From CAWCBG01 sp963793845 (lineage in GTDB: Bacteria > Acidobacteriota > Terriglobia > Terriglobales > Acidobacteriaceae), in NCBI GenBank assembly GCA_963793845.1, contig CAWCBG010000014.1, positions 248,001 through 312,000 of the forward strand: DNA of 64,000 nt, written 5' to 3'. Below the pieces are notes generated by a model. The model searched no databases, had not been told where the DNA came from, and saw only the letters and a program-made list of their open reading frames with translations. Positions 1 through 9,222 of the stretch are shown in pieces (position 1 is the first letter of the stretch; the number at the start of each line of letters is the position of its first letter). The position numbers and the translations under genes were made by a program.

Positions 1-1
1 G

Positions 2-115
2 CATCTTGAGTTTGCGGATACCCTGGCGAACCGTGGAAGCGCGCTTCCGCATTTCTATTACGGAATAGAAATGCAAGCCAATCGCAAGTTCAACGAAATC
101 TGGACAGACGAGTAG
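2..115 (+). CDS. C-terminal end of an unidentified protein (5' end outside the window)
   Basis: An open frame enters from the left edge and ends at the TAG at 113-115. The 37 visible residues run from HLEFADTLANRG to FNEIWTDE. They have ordinary protein composition with mixed aromatic and charged residues, and codon use like the genes downstream. The open antisense frame over the same bases looks like low-complexity shadow sequence by comparison. Too little is present to name a family. It could be a chance open frame, because only about 110 bases are visible. Confidence 0.4.
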   Translation, partial: HLEFADTLANRGSALPHFYYGIEMQANRKFNEIWTDE

Positions 116-481
116 CCACAAGGCGATTCAGATGAGGCAATAAAGGGGCATAAACCGCAAGATCCGCCCGCCTGAAGAACAAAAGCAACGCCACCAGGAG
201 ATCGCCCGACGCTCCACGGGAAAGTCCTGTCTTCCTCGATACAACCCGGTGTCTCTCTTTCCTCAGGCCGGCAAGACGAATCCAACGCGAAATCTGGCGA
301 TCCCAGTCGGAGCCTTTGGCGTGAAAAGGCCTGTTCACGCCCGCTATCTGAGGACATCCACCTGACGGTTTTGCCCGTGATCCACTCGGAGGCGCCTGTG
401 CGAGAAGAATCCTTTAATATGGGAAGCTGCCGATAACGCATCAGCGGTGTAGTTGGAAGCCGTGACGAAACTCCTGGCTCA
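116..481. other. Intergenic stretch, no gene supported
   Basis: These 366 bases separate the leftmost gene end from the FAD oxidase. A long antisense open frame crosses the stretch and runs on into the oxidase gene, but its translation is rich in Arg, Ser and Pro with no recognisable domain, so I do not call it. No clear promoter, terminator or RNA gene was seen. Confidence 0.4.
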
Positions 482-2347
482 ATGGACAGAAGAACATTCT
501 TAAAACGATCAGCAATGGCGGCTCTGGGTCCGCTGTGGGCGCGCGAGCTATGGGGAGCCGCAAAGAATCCTGCGCGCGGTGCGGGCACTGCCGACCTGGG
601 GACTGCGACGCGCGTTGCTGCGGAGATTCGGCGGCGGCGGCCGTCGGACGCGGATTGGCCTTCGCCCGCAGCGTGGAAGCGGCTGAATGATGACGTCGGC
701 GGGAATTTGATTCCGGTGGAATTTCCCATCGAGGCTTGCGTCAGAGACATGGGGAGCGCGGCTTGCCAAAATCTGCTCAAGAACATTCACAACCCCTATT
801 ACATCGGAGACCAGCCTGGCTTGACCCAAACGCTGGGATGGGTGGACGCGTGGGTGAGCAAACCCAGCGTTTACGCCGTGGCGGCAAGCAACGCAGATCA
901 CATCGCAGCGGCGGTGAACTTCGCACGGGAAAATAATTTGCGGCTGGTGGTGAAGGGCGGCGGGCACAGTTATCAGGGAACCTCAAACTCGGCCGATTCG
1001 CTGCTTGTGTGGACGCGAGGCATGCACGACATCACCATGCATGAAACATTTGTTCCACAAGGATGCAAGGGTAGGCATGCCCCACAACGCGCGGTGACGC
1101 TCGGCTCCGGTGCGATTTGGATGCAAGCGTACGACGCGGTGACGACAAAAGGCGCTGCGTATGTGCAAGGTGGCGGCTGCACTACGGTCGGCGTGGCCGG
1201 CCTGGTTCAGAGCGGAGGCTTCGGAAGTTTTTCCAAGCATTATGGAACCGCGGCGGCGGGATTGTTGGAGGCGGAAGTGGTCACCGCAGATGGGAGAGTG
1301 CGCGTCGCCAATGCATGCACGAACCCAGATTTGTTTTGGGCGCTGAAGGGCGGCGGCGGAGGAACGTTTGGCGCAGTAAGCAATGTGACGCTGCGCGTGC
1401 GGGAGCTGCCGGAATTTTGGGGCGCAGCGATTCTGAGCGTGAAGGCCGCGTCGGATGACGCGTTTCGGCGTTTGCTGAGATACTTCGTCGACTTCTATCG
1501 AGAGCATCTTTTCAACGATCACTGGGGCGAGCATGCGCGAATTGCGAGCGACAATGTGCTCGACTTGTTGATGGTGTGCCACGATTTGAGTACGGAAGAG
1601 GTAAAAAAGATATGGCAACCATTTTTGGATTGGGTAGGGCGCTCGCCGGCCGCTTACACAATCGAGGGACGACCGATTCTGGGCAGTATGCCGGCCCGGC
1701 GTTGGTGGGACGTGGAGTGGAGGAAGCAGAACCACCAAGCAGTTTTTGATTTGGACGAGCGGCCAGGAGCGAGGTCAAACAACGCTTGGTGGACGGGAGA
1801 CGCCGGGCAAGTGGGGTGGTTTCTTTATGGCTACGAATCGTTGTGGATGCCGGCGTCTCTGCTCGAAGATGATTCGCGGGAGCGGCTCGCGCAAGCGCTG
1901 TTTGCCGGTTCGCGCCACAAAGACATCGAACTGCATTTCAATAAGGGGCTGGCGGGAGGGCCGCGCGAAGCGATTGAGGCGGCACGCGATACCGCGACCA
2001 ACCCCGCAGTGCTGAATGCGTTTGCCCTGGCCATCGTAGGCGACGCGGGCGGTGGATATCCCGGCGTTCGCGGTCATGAGCCCGATGTTGCGGCCGGACG
2101 AAAATCCCGGCAAGAAATCCACAAGTGCGTAAATGAGTTGCGCACGATCGTGCCGGATGGCGGAGCCTATGTTTCGGAAAGCAATTTTTTTCAGGAGAAC
2201 TGGCAGCAAGCGTACTGGGGAAGCAATTACACACGGCTGGCGTCGGTCAAGAAGAAATACGATCCGACCGGATTGTTTTTTGTGCATAAGGGCGTAGGCT
2301 CCGAAGAGTGGAGCGAGGACGGGTTTGTGAGGAAAGCCAGGAGTTGA
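482..2347 (+). CDS. Tat-exported FAD-linked oxidase of the berberine-bridge-enzyme type
   Basis: The 621-residue protein starts with a twin-arginine-type signal (MDRRTFLKRS, then a short Ala/Leu-rich core), so it is probably exported folded with its cofactor. An FAD-binding type 4 (PCMH-type) domain follows. VVKGGGHSYQG supplies the His (about residue 162) and GGGCTTVG the Cys (about 233) that carry bicovalent FAD in this family. The C-terminus (NYTRLASVKKKYDPTGLF) is the typical BBE domain. Family members oxidise alcohols, sugars or oligosaccharides to lactones or ketones with oxygen. The substrate cannot be told here. The sugar-active neighbours further right make a carbohydrate possible. 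The ATG at 482 is chosen because it directly precedes the Tat signal; no strong ribosome-binding site is visible. Confidence 0.85.
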   Translation: MDRRTFLKRSAMAALGPLWARELWGAAKNPARGAGTADLGTATRVAAEIRRRRPSDADWPSPAAWKRLNDDVGGNLIPVEFPIEACVRDMGSAACQNLLKNIHNPYYIGDQPGLTQTLGWVDAWVSKPSVYAVAASNADHIAAAVNFARENNLRLVVKGGGHSYQGTSNSADSLLVWTRGMHDITMHETFVPQGCKGRHAPQRAVTLGSGAIWMQAYDAVTTKGAAYVQGGGCTTVGVAGLVQSGGFGSFSKHYGTAAAGLLEAEVVTADGRVRVANACTNPDLFWALKGGGGGTFGAVSNVTLRVRELPEFWGAAILSVKAASDDAFRRLLRYFVDFYREHLFNDHWGEHARIASDNVLDLLMVCHDLSTEEVKKIWQPFLDWVGRSPAAYTIEGRPILGSMPARRWWDVEWRKQNHQAVFDLDERPGARSNNAWWTGDAGQVGWFLYGYESLWMPASLLEDDSRERLAQALFAGSRHKDIELHFNKGLAGGPREAIEAARDTATNPAVLNAFALAIVGDAGGGYPGVRGHEPDVAAGRKSRQEIHKCVNELRTIVPDGGAYVSESNFFQENWQQAYWGSNYTRLASVKKKYDPTGLFFVHKGVGSEEWSEDGFVRKARS

Positions 2348-2508
2348 TCAGTCGACAATCGACCCTAACGGCCCGGCGAACAGATGCAGCAATGTAGCTT
2401 CCGATCGTGCCCTGCAGGTGAGCGTACCACCCTGGCCAGGCTGATCCAGTGCTCCCTCGCTCTCCAGGGTTGACTCCGCCCGCACTGCACCCTAGCATTC
2501 AGATCAGC

Positions 2509-4285
2509 ATGTCTTCCGCCCCAGGTCCTGTTTATCTCCGGCACTCGACTGCCGGAAGGCTCGTTGTCCTTATCCTTTTTGTGCTCGCGCTCGGTCTGCC
2601 CGCATTTACCCAGCCAGCCTCGCCTCCAGCGCCGTCCGCACCAGCGCCGCTTGCCAACTTTGTCGACATTGCCCCGAAGGCCGGGCTCACCATGTCGGAG
2701 ATCTTTGGCGGCGTCGACAGCAAGAAGTACATCATCGAGACCACGGGAACCGGCGTGGCCATCTTCGATTACGACAACGACGGCTGGCCCGACATCTTTA
2801 TCGTCAACGGCACCACCCTCGAAGCGGACAAAGAAGGGGACGGCCCGACCAGCCATCTGTATCACAACAATCACGACGGCACCTTCACCGACGTAACCGC
2901 GAAAGCCGGCCTCGCCGTGCGTGGCTGGGGACAGGGCGTCTGCGTAGGCGACTACGACAATGACGGCTGGGACGATCTTTACATCACCTACTACGGCAAG
3001 AACCGCCTTTTCCGCAACGACCACGGCGTCTTCAAGGATGTGACCGACAAGGCGGGAGTCGGCGGCTCAGGCAAGGCCTGGGGCACGGGCTGCGCCTTCG
3101 TCGATTACGATCGCGACGGCAAGCTCGACATCGTCGTCGCTAACTACGTTGACTTCGATCTCTCCACCGCGCCGGCCCCGGGTGACCGGCCTTCGTGCAT
3201 GTGGAAGGGCGCTCCGGTGATGTGCGGCCCGCGCGGACTGCCGGGCGCCAAGAACATCCTTTACCACAATCGCGGCGACGGCACCTTTGAAGACGTCACC
3301 ATCACAGGCGCACATCGACAAGACCAACGCGCACTACTGCTTCAGCGTTTCCACCCTCGACTATGACGACGACGGCTGGCCCGATATCTTCATTGCCTGC
3401 GACAGCACGCCCAGCATCCTGTATCACAACAACCATGACGGCACCTTCACCGACGTTGCGGTGATCGCGGGAGCGGCTTTCAACGAAGACGGCCGCGAGC
3501 AGGCGGGCATGGGTTCGACCATCGGCGACTACGATGGCGACGGCCGCCTCGACATCTTCAAGACCAACTTCTCCGACGACACCTCGACGCTACTGCACAA
3601 CGACAAAGGCGGAACCTTCACCGACGCCACCACGGCCGCAGGCCTGGGCTTGAACACCAAGTATCTCGGCTGGGGCACTACGTTCTTCGACTTCGACAAC
3701 GACGGCTGGCCCGATCTGCTGCTGGTAAATGGCCATGTCTATCCCGAGGTCGACAAATATCACCTGGGCAGCGATTACCAGGAGCCCAAGCTGCTCTATC
3801 ACAACAAGGGTGACGGTACCTTTGAAGACATCTCGAAATCCGCGGGCAGCGGCATTACCGATGTCGCTTCCTCGCGCGGGCTCGCGATCGGCGATCTATG
3901 GAACGACGGACGCATGTCGGCCGTCATCAGCAACATGAACGCCAAACCCACGCTGCTGGAAAATCAGATTAGGTATACGAATCACTGGGTCGCCTTCAAG
4001 ACGATCGGCACAACTTCCAATCGCGACGGCATCGGCGCACGTATCACGGTCAGGGCCGGAAAGCGGATCTTCGTGGACGAGGTGCGCAGCGGATCGAGCT
4101 ACGTCTCCAATAGCGACATGCGCGTGCACTTCGGGCTGGGCAAGGAAACCAAGCTTGATTCGGTAGAAGTGCGCTGGCCCAGCGGCCTGACCGAACGCTT
4201 CGATGGCGTCGCTGTGGACAAGATCAACACCGTCAAAGAGGGAAGCGGCGTCAAGGTGAAGAACGAACCGCCGAAGCAGCCGTAG
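2509..4285 (+). CDS. CRTAC1-like secreted propeller protein with FG-GAP/VCBS repeats and ASPIC/UnbV domain (frameshifted)
   Basis: A signal peptide (hydrophobic core VVLILFVLALGLPA) is followed by repeated calcium-binding-like motifs such as FDYDNDGWPDIF and YDRDGKLDIV, each next to LYHNNHDGTFTDV, as in FG-GAP/VCBS beta-propellers. The C-terminal ASPIC/UnbV domain includes SSYVSNSDMRVHFGLG and VEVRWPSG. The reading frame shifts once near 3301: DVT is read in one frame and SQAHIDKTNAHYCFS in the next. Removing one base restores a 591-residue protein colinear with the intact paralog at 7186-9048. The ATG at 2509 is preferred to one at 2449 because it places the signal peptide at the N-terminus. 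Such proteins are extracellular or periplasmic and of unclear function, possibly sugar or protein binding. The shift is more likely a sequence error than decay. Confidence 0.8.
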
Positions 4286-4352
4286 GGTTATCCCACGTTC
4301 GGGTGATATCTGATTGACTCATTTCGCAACCTCGCATTTACCATAGAAGAGC

Positions 4353-5381
4353 GTGCCATCTCAGGACTCCAGCCAACGCATTGACGTAGTCAATGCCCTG
4401 CGTGCCTTCGCGGCGGTATTCGTCGCTTGGGGCCACTTCGCCGGCACGCACGGCAAGTACCTGGCGTTGTCCGGCAAGTGGGGCTATCTGGGAGTCGATG
4501 TCTTCTTTGTCATCTCCGGCTTTGTGATTCCCTGGAGCATGAACCGCGGCCGCTATGTCATGCGCGACTATGCGCGATTTTTCCTGAAGCGCAATCTGCG
4601 TCTCTATCCGCCCTATCTTGCCTCCATCGCGATCTCCATTGTGGCGATGAACTATTTCATGGCGCCGCTGCTGCATCACCCCGGCGTCACCGTGACGGCG
4701 CGCGACCTGCTGCTGCACTTCACGTATCTGAATGACATTGTCGGCGTGCCCTGGGTGAACGTCGTTTACTGGACGCTGGCGATCGAGTTTCAGTGGTACC
4801 TGCTGATCGGTTTGATGTTCCCCCTGCTGGCCAGCCGTAACAAGATGGCGCGATTCGGCGCGATCGCCGGATTGATGCTGATCTACTTCGCAACGCTCAG
4901 CTATGACCGGCTGGTCTTCCATCACCTGCCGGTGTTTTTGGTCGGAGTGTTCGTCTTCCAGTATCGCGCGCGGATTATTGAGTTGCGCGAAATGCTCGGG
5001 CTGATTGCCGTGATGGTCTTGGCGATGGCCGATCCGATCGGGTGGATCGTCGCCGACGTGGCCGCAGCGACGGGACTGTTGATTGCGCTCTCCACATTTC
5101 ACAACCGATCGCTCAACCGACTGGGCGATGTCAGCTACTCGCTCTACCTGCTGCATCTGCCGATCGGGGTCACGCTGATTGGCTGGCTCTCGAAGCGCCT
5201 GCCGTACTCGGGCAGCTACCTGGGCGTGCTGGATGTAGTGGGATTGGCAGCCTCGATTGGAGCGGCCTGGTTGATGTACCAGCTCATCGAGAAGCCGTCC
5301 CAGGACTGGTCGTCGGCGGTGAAGTTCGTGCACAACGATCGGGCGATGGCCAAGGCCGCAATGAGCGCCGCCGGGGATTGA
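4353..5381 (+). CDS. Membrane-bound acyltransferase, family 3 (OafA/YrhL type)
   Basis: This 342-residue integral membrane protein has about ten hydrophobic segments. Near the N-terminus are RIDVVNALRAFAAVFVAWGHF and GYLGVDVFFVISGFV, the hallmark start of acyltransferase-3 proteins; a His in the WGHF region is the conserved catalytic candidate. Members transfer acetyl, succinyl or other acyl groups to sugars of lipopolysaccharide, exopolysaccharide or antibiotics. It starts at a GTG at 4353 with a purine-rich stretch just upstream. A perfect copy of its last dozen codons recurs at about 6233-6268 beyond the rhomboid gene, suggesting a once-duplicated gene. The acceptor is unknown. Confidence 0.88.
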   Translation: MPSQDSSQRIDVVNALRAFAAVFVAWGHFAGTHGKYLALSGKWGYLGVDVFFVISGFVIPWSMNRGRYVMRDYARFFLKRNLRLYPPYLASIAISIVAMNYFMAPLLHHPGVTVTARDLLLHFTYLNDIVGVPWVNVVYWTLAIEFQWYLLIGLMFPLLASRNKMARFGAIAGLMLIYFATLSYDRLVFHHLPVFLVGVFVFQYRARIIELREMLGLIAVMVLAMADPIGWIVADVAAATGLLIALSTFHNRSLNRLGDVSYSLYLLHLPIGVTLIGWLSKRLPYSGSYLGVLDVVGLAASIGAAWLMYQLIEKPSQDWSSAVKFVHNDRAMAKAAMSAAGD

Positions 5382-5445
5382 ACTCACGGACGCCAAGCTC
5401 CATCAAGCCCAAGTCTGAAAACCGGCCTCGAAAGAAGTCATAGCC

Positions 5446-6114
5446 TCATTCGCTAAATGGTTGGGCGGCAATCCGCCGGGGATCTTCAAACCATCGCGCC
5501 GTCACCGCTCCGAAAATGCATCCGGCAATGTGCGCCAGATAGGCAACGCCGCCGGTCTGCACATTGGCTACGGCGCCGGCGTTTACGAGCTGAATGAGAA
5601 ACCACACAGTGACCAAGAGTGCCGCCGGGATGAAGGTGATACGCACGAAAATAAAGATGACGAGAAGTGACTTCATCCGATCGCGCGGGTAGGTGACCAG
5701 AAATGCTCCCATAACGGCGGCAATAGCGCCGCTCGCGCCCAGATTCGGCACGGTGGAACTGGGAGAGGCCAGCACTTGCGCCAGCATAGCCACCACGCCC
5801 CCGATAAGATAGAACGCCAGGAAGCGCAGCGGATTCATGGCGTCTTCGATTTCCGGGGCGAAAGCCCACAGGAACACCATGTTGCCGATGATGTGCGACC
5901 AGCTGCCATGCAGGAACATGGCCGTCAGAATGGTGATCCAGTGATGACCGGCGACGATGTCCGCCGGAACCACGGCCCATCGCAAGACAAACGCGTCCCC
6001 ACGCGTCAGTTCGACGACAAACACAGCGACATTGACCGCTATGATCAACGCCGTCATGGCGGGGTAGTGTTGGGGACGTCGCGAGGCGTCGGATAAAGGG
6101 ACTACAGTTCCCAC
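5446..6114 (-). CDS. Rhomboid-family intramembrane serine protease
   Basis: The 222-residue protein has six or seven hydrophobic segments. It carries the rhomboid signatures: LHGSWSHIIGNMVFLW (His 69, His 74, Asn 78), the nucleophile motif NLGASGA with Ser 128, and the catalytic His at about 195 in YLAHIAG. It should cleave transmembrane segments of other membrane proteins. The start is a GTG at 6114, supported by a GGAGGAGA ribosome-binding site about 8 bases upstream. The gene converges on the acyltransferase with a 64-base gap. Confidence 0.9.
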   Translation of the reverse strand: MGTVVPLSDASRRPQHYPAMTALIIAVNVAVFVVELTRGDAFVLRWAVVPADIVAGHHWITILTAMFLHGSWSHIIGNMVFLWAFAPEIEDAMNPLRFLAFYLIGGVVAMLAQVLASPSSTVPNLGASGAIAAVMGAFLVTYPRDRMKSLLVIFIFVRITFIPAALLVTVWFLIQLVNAGAVANVQTGGVAYLAHIAGCIFGAVTARWFEDPRRIAAQPFSE

Positions 6115-6230
6115 GGTGTGTCTCCTCCGCTGCTGGCTGTTGCAGTACGGCTGGGCCGAGGGTGTCCTGAGTTTTGAGCCTGGTGCCGTTTTATCCTGTT
6201 CAAGTCAACTTGGCAAGCGTGTGAGGGGGA

Positions 6231-6285
6231 CGATGGCAAAGGCCGCGATGAGCGCGGCGGGAGACTGAACTCACGGAAGCCAAGC
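6231..6285 (+). pseudogene. Remnant of a second acyltransferase gene (3' end only)
   Basis: About 55 bases here match the end of the acyltransferase gene and its downstream flank (5341-5397) with few changes. They still encode the same peptide, MAKAAMSAAGD followed by a stop (TGA ending at 6268). The rest of the gene is absent. The likeliest reading is an ancestral duplication from which all but the tail was deleted. It lies in the 459-base gap between the rhomboid gene and the small gene at 6574; the rest of that gap shows nothing beyond the promoter at 6476-6503. Confidence 0.6.
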
Positions 6286-6475
6286 GTTTCTGCTGTCACC
6301 TGCGGGGACAGGTGCTCACCACAGGTACCTTCCCACTCGAGGCCGACATTGGGAGTGAGATGGCGATTTACCACCCGTAATTACACGCTTCTGGTCTGGT
6401 TTGGGTTGCAAGAGTGTTTGAAATCCGCCCCGGTGTGCCTCGATCCATGCGGGGAGGGATGTGAAGGATCAAGAG

Positions 6476-6503
6476 CTGTCAAACCGTAAACGTCGGCTAT
6501 AAT
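6476..6503 (+). promoter_or_regulatory. Predicted vegetative promoter for the gene at 6574
   Basis: A perfect TATAAT at 6498-6503 lies 16 bases after CTGTCA (6476-6481, four of six matches to the -35 consensus). It sits about 70 bases upstream of the ATG at 6574. Because the -10 box overlaps the in-frame ATG at 6502, that upstream start is unlikely to be used. Confidence 0.55.
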
Positions 6504-6573
6504 GGCCTCGCAAATTCCGGCGAAGTTGGTTGCAACGGTGCCGCCAACCAAGGGCCAGGACAAGGGAGAGCTT

Positions 6574-6969
6574 ATGGCGCGGATTCTGTTGCTAGGCCTC
6601 GAACCTGAGGCTGTGGATTATTCTGACCCTGCATTGCCCCCAGGTATGAACGCTGAGAAGATTCGCGCCGGCATCGCGGTTGCGGTGAAAGGGTTCACCG
6701 ATCGCGGATGGGAATCCGACGTTGGTTATCTCCTCCCGGACGAATCCGCCGGGCCGACTGTGGAGCGGCTGTTGCGTTCGACAAACTACGATTGTGTGGT
6801 CATCGGCGGCGGTGTGCGCGTGCCACCCCGCAACCTCGCACTATTCGAGGTCGTCATCAACGCTGTTCGTAAGGCTGCCCCAGGCGCGGCGATTGCCTTC
6901 AACACGCGGCCCGACGATAGCGCTGATGCTGCCGCTCGATGGGTGGCGGTTGGAAGCCCAGCTTTATAG
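6574..6969 (+). CDS. Small conserved-looking cytosolic protein of unknown function
   Basis: The 131-residue soluble protein begins MARILLLGLEPEAVDYSDPAL. An alternating hydrophobic/charged pattern follows, with TNYDCVVIGGGVRVPP in the middle and APGAAIAFNTRPDDS near the end. The beta-alpha-beta appearance (ILLLGL, CVVIGGG) suggests a small Rossmann-like or response-regulator-like fold, but no catalytic motif is evident. The ATG at 6574 is chosen over 6502 because GGGAGAG lies 4-10 bases upstream and a promoter overlaps the earlier ATG. It stands alone between two minus-strand genes. I do not recognise a named family. Confidence 0.7.
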   Translation: MARILLLGLEPEAVDYSDPALPPGMNAEKIRAGIAVAVKGFTDRGWESDVGYLLPDESAGPTVERLLRSTNYDCVVIGGGVRVPPRNLALFEVVINAVRKAAPGAAIAFNTRPDDSADAAARWVAVGSPAL

Positions 6970-7185
6970 TCCGGCTTCCAACAAGACCAGTTCGCCGCCT
7001 CAGGCAGCCGCGTCCTTCGGCTCTCCGATTGGCCGCTGACGCACAGGCCGTTATATAGCTGGAGCAGAAGCATCTCTTTTCCTAAATGATCATTGGCGTG
7101 AACAGGCCATATCGTACCCAATCCCGGGAGCGGGGCCGGGGCCCAGCATTTCTGACGCGGTCGGATCGCGACTCGCAGTTATTGG

Positions 7186-9048
7186 CTATTTGCGTTTGCT
7201 CGTTCCGAAGGCTTGTGTCTTCACGATGCCCTTGCCTTCTTCCACCACGATCAACTGATTCGCCTTCACATCTTTCAGCGTGTCGACCTGGCCGCTGGGC
7301 CAGTGGACCTCGATCAGCTCCGCCTTCTCTGCTTTGCCCAGTCCAAAGTGAACCCGCAGATCGTTCTGTGAGATGTAGCTGCCGCCGCTGCGCACTTCGT
7401 CAATCTGCTGATGCGGCTTGTCCTCATCGGGAGGACGGCTGACGCACTTGATGCGCGCACCAATGCCGCTGCGGTTCGACTTGACGCCGATGGTCTTGAC
7501 CTTGATCCAGTTGTGCCCCGTCGTGGAGTCACAGCGCAGCAGCTGCGGATAGCCATTGACCGTGTTGACGGCCACGTCGATGTCGCCGTCGTTATCGTAG
7601 TCGCCGAAGGCCGCGCCGCGCGAGGCGTTGGGTTCGTTGATGCCGGGGCCGGCGTATTGCGAGACTTCCTTGAAGCGGCCGTTACGCTGGTTCTGATAGA
7701 GAATTTTGCGCTGCGCGTAGCCCGCCTCGGTCTTCAACTGCTCGACCTCGGGATAGACGTGCCCGTTGCACAGCAGGATGTCGGGCCAGCCATCGTTGTC
7801 GTAGTCGAAGAAGCCGCAACCCCAGCCGAGATACTGGGTGTGCGCGCCCAGCCCCGCGAGAAACGTGGCGTCCTCGAAGTTCCAGTTGCCGCGGTTGTGA
7901 TAGAGCGACGGCGTATCGCCGGCGAAGTTCGTCTTCACAATGTCGAGGTAGCCGTCGAGATCGTAGTCGGCAGCCGAGACGCCCATGCCCGCCTGCGGCT
8001 TGCCGTCGGCGCTGAGCACGCATCCGGCTTCCATGCCAATGTCAACGAACTTGCCGTCATGCTTGTTCTGGAAGAGCGCGCTCGCGGTGGAATCGTTGGC
8101 TACGTAGATGTCGGGCCAGCCATCGTTGTCGAAGTCGGCGGTCAGCACGCCAAGACCGTAGGAGCCGTTGGCCTTCTTGATGCCGGCGGCCTCAGAGACA
8201 TCGGTGAAAGTTCCGTCGCCATTGTTGTGATACAGGATGTTGGTGTCGCCATTCAGGCCGGGCGGTCCGCACGCCACCATCACGCCTTTGTAGAGACAGG
8301 GTCCTGACTCCGGCAGCGGCGCAGTGGCCAAGTCCATGTCGATGTAATTGGCGACGAACAGGTCGAGCTTGCCGTCACGATCGTAGTCGACGAAGGAGCA
8401 GCCGGTGCCCCAGCGCGTCTTCTTGCCGGCGACGCCCGCTTTTACGCTCACGTCGGTGAAGGTGCCATCGCCGTTGTTGTGGTAGAGAACGTTCTTGCCG
8501 TAATAGGTGACGAAGAGATCGTCCCAACCGTCGTTATCGTAGTCGCCGACGCAGACACCCTGGCCCCAGCCGGAATGTCCGACCCCGGCCTTCAGGGTGA
8601 CGTCGGTGAAGGTGCCGTCGCGATTGTTCTTGAAGAGGTGCGAGATGGGCTCCTGCCCGGCTGGGAAGCCTTCGAGCCGCCAGCCGTTCACCAGGAAGAT
8701 GTCGAGCCAGCCATCATTGTCGTAGTCGTAGAAGGCGACGCCGCAGCCGGTGGTCTCCAGCAGGTACTTGTTCTTGTGCTCGCCGCCGAAGATAGTCTTG
8801 GCATTCAGGCCGGACTCGCGCGCGACGTCGGTGAAGGTGACGCCGAGGTCGGCACCCACCCTGTCCGCAAAGACGGCGGACGAGGATGTGGCACTCGCGG
8901 CGGACAAGGGTGGGGTACCCGAGGACGAGGCAGCCGGGGCTTGTTCAAAGCTGGGCAGCGGCCGGGCCAGGGCCAAGACGTCGGCGAAAGGAAGCACGAG
9001 CGCCGAGCGGAATAACGACTGCAAGAATTTTCGGCGCGACTGTGACAA
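7186..9048 (-). CDS. CRTAC1-like exported propeller protein with FG-GAP/VCBS repeats and ASPIC/UnbV domain
   Basis: This intact 620-residue paralog of the gene at 2509-4285 lies in opposite orientation. It starts with SRRKFLQSLFRSALVLPF, a plausible Tat signal. Seven or so repeats with FYDYDNDGWLDIFLVNG-like loops (DxDxDGxxD, metal-binding type) alternate with LYHNNGDGTFTDV. The C-terminal ASPIC/UnbV domain contains SYISQNDLRVHFGLG and IEVHWPSGQ. The fold is expected to be a calcium-stabilised beta-propeller acting outside the cytoplasm. Such proteins are abundant in acidobacteria, often near TPR proteins, but their ligand is not known. Divergent from the GH13 gene with a 174-base gap. Confidence 0.87.
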   Translation of the reverse strand: MSQSRRKFLQSLFRSALVLPFADVLALARPLPSFEQAPAASSSGTPPLSAASATSSSAVFADRVGADLGVTFTDVARESGLNAKTIFGGEHKNKYLLETTGCGVAFYDYDNDGWLDIFLVNGWRLEGFPAGQEPISHLFKNNRDGTFTDVTLKAGVGHSGWGQGVCVGDYDNDGWDDLFVTYYGKNVLYHNNGDGTFTDVSVKAGVAGKKTRWGTGCSFVDYDRDGKLDLFVANYIDMDLATAPLPESGPCLYKGVMVACGPPGLNGDTNILYHNNGDGTFTDVSEAAGIKKANGSYGLGVLTADFDNDGWPDIYVANDSTASALFQNKHDGKFVDIGMEAGCVLSADGKPQAGMGVSAADYDLDGYLDIVKTNFAGDTPSLYHNRGNWNFEDATFLAGLGAHTQYLGWGCGFFDYDNDGWPDILLCNGHVYPEVEQLKTEAGYAQRKILYQNQRNGRFKEVSQYAGPGINEPNASRGAAFGDYDNDGDIDVAVNTVNGYPQLLRCDSTTGHNWIKVKTIGVKSNRSGIGARIKCVSRPPDEDKPHQQIDEVRSGGSYISQNDLRVHFGLGKAEKAELIEVHWPSGQVDTLKDVKANQLIVVEEGKGIVKTQAFGTSKRK

Positions 9049-9222
9049 ACGGATACCTGTATAGCTCTGTACTGCCGTGGAGTGCGACTTCGATTTTCCG
9101 GCACGGAATGACTATTTGCAAGCCGCGTGGCGCTTCCCGCCCGGCAGGTGGTCACAGGTACACGAACTTGTTAGACTCGTAGCCGTTTGGTGGTTCGGCA
9201 ATTTCCACAGGAGGCACGTTCG

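Noticed and set aside
3287..3366. Two separate overlapping genes in the first CRTAC1-like locus
   Set aside because: The left part ends in a nonsense tail and the right part begins inside a repeat. The paralog at 7186-9048 is continuous across the same point.
4338..5396. Long open frame on the minus strand across the acyltransferase gene
   Set aside because: Its translation is a Gln/His/Arg/Asp-rich sequence without hydrophobic order or motifs, while the plus strand has a perfect acyltransferase-3 protein.
7411..8307. Val/Ala-rich open frame opposite the CRTAC1-like gene
   Set aside because: It is the antisense of the repeated DxDxDG codons. The repeats make long open frames on the other strand by composition alone.
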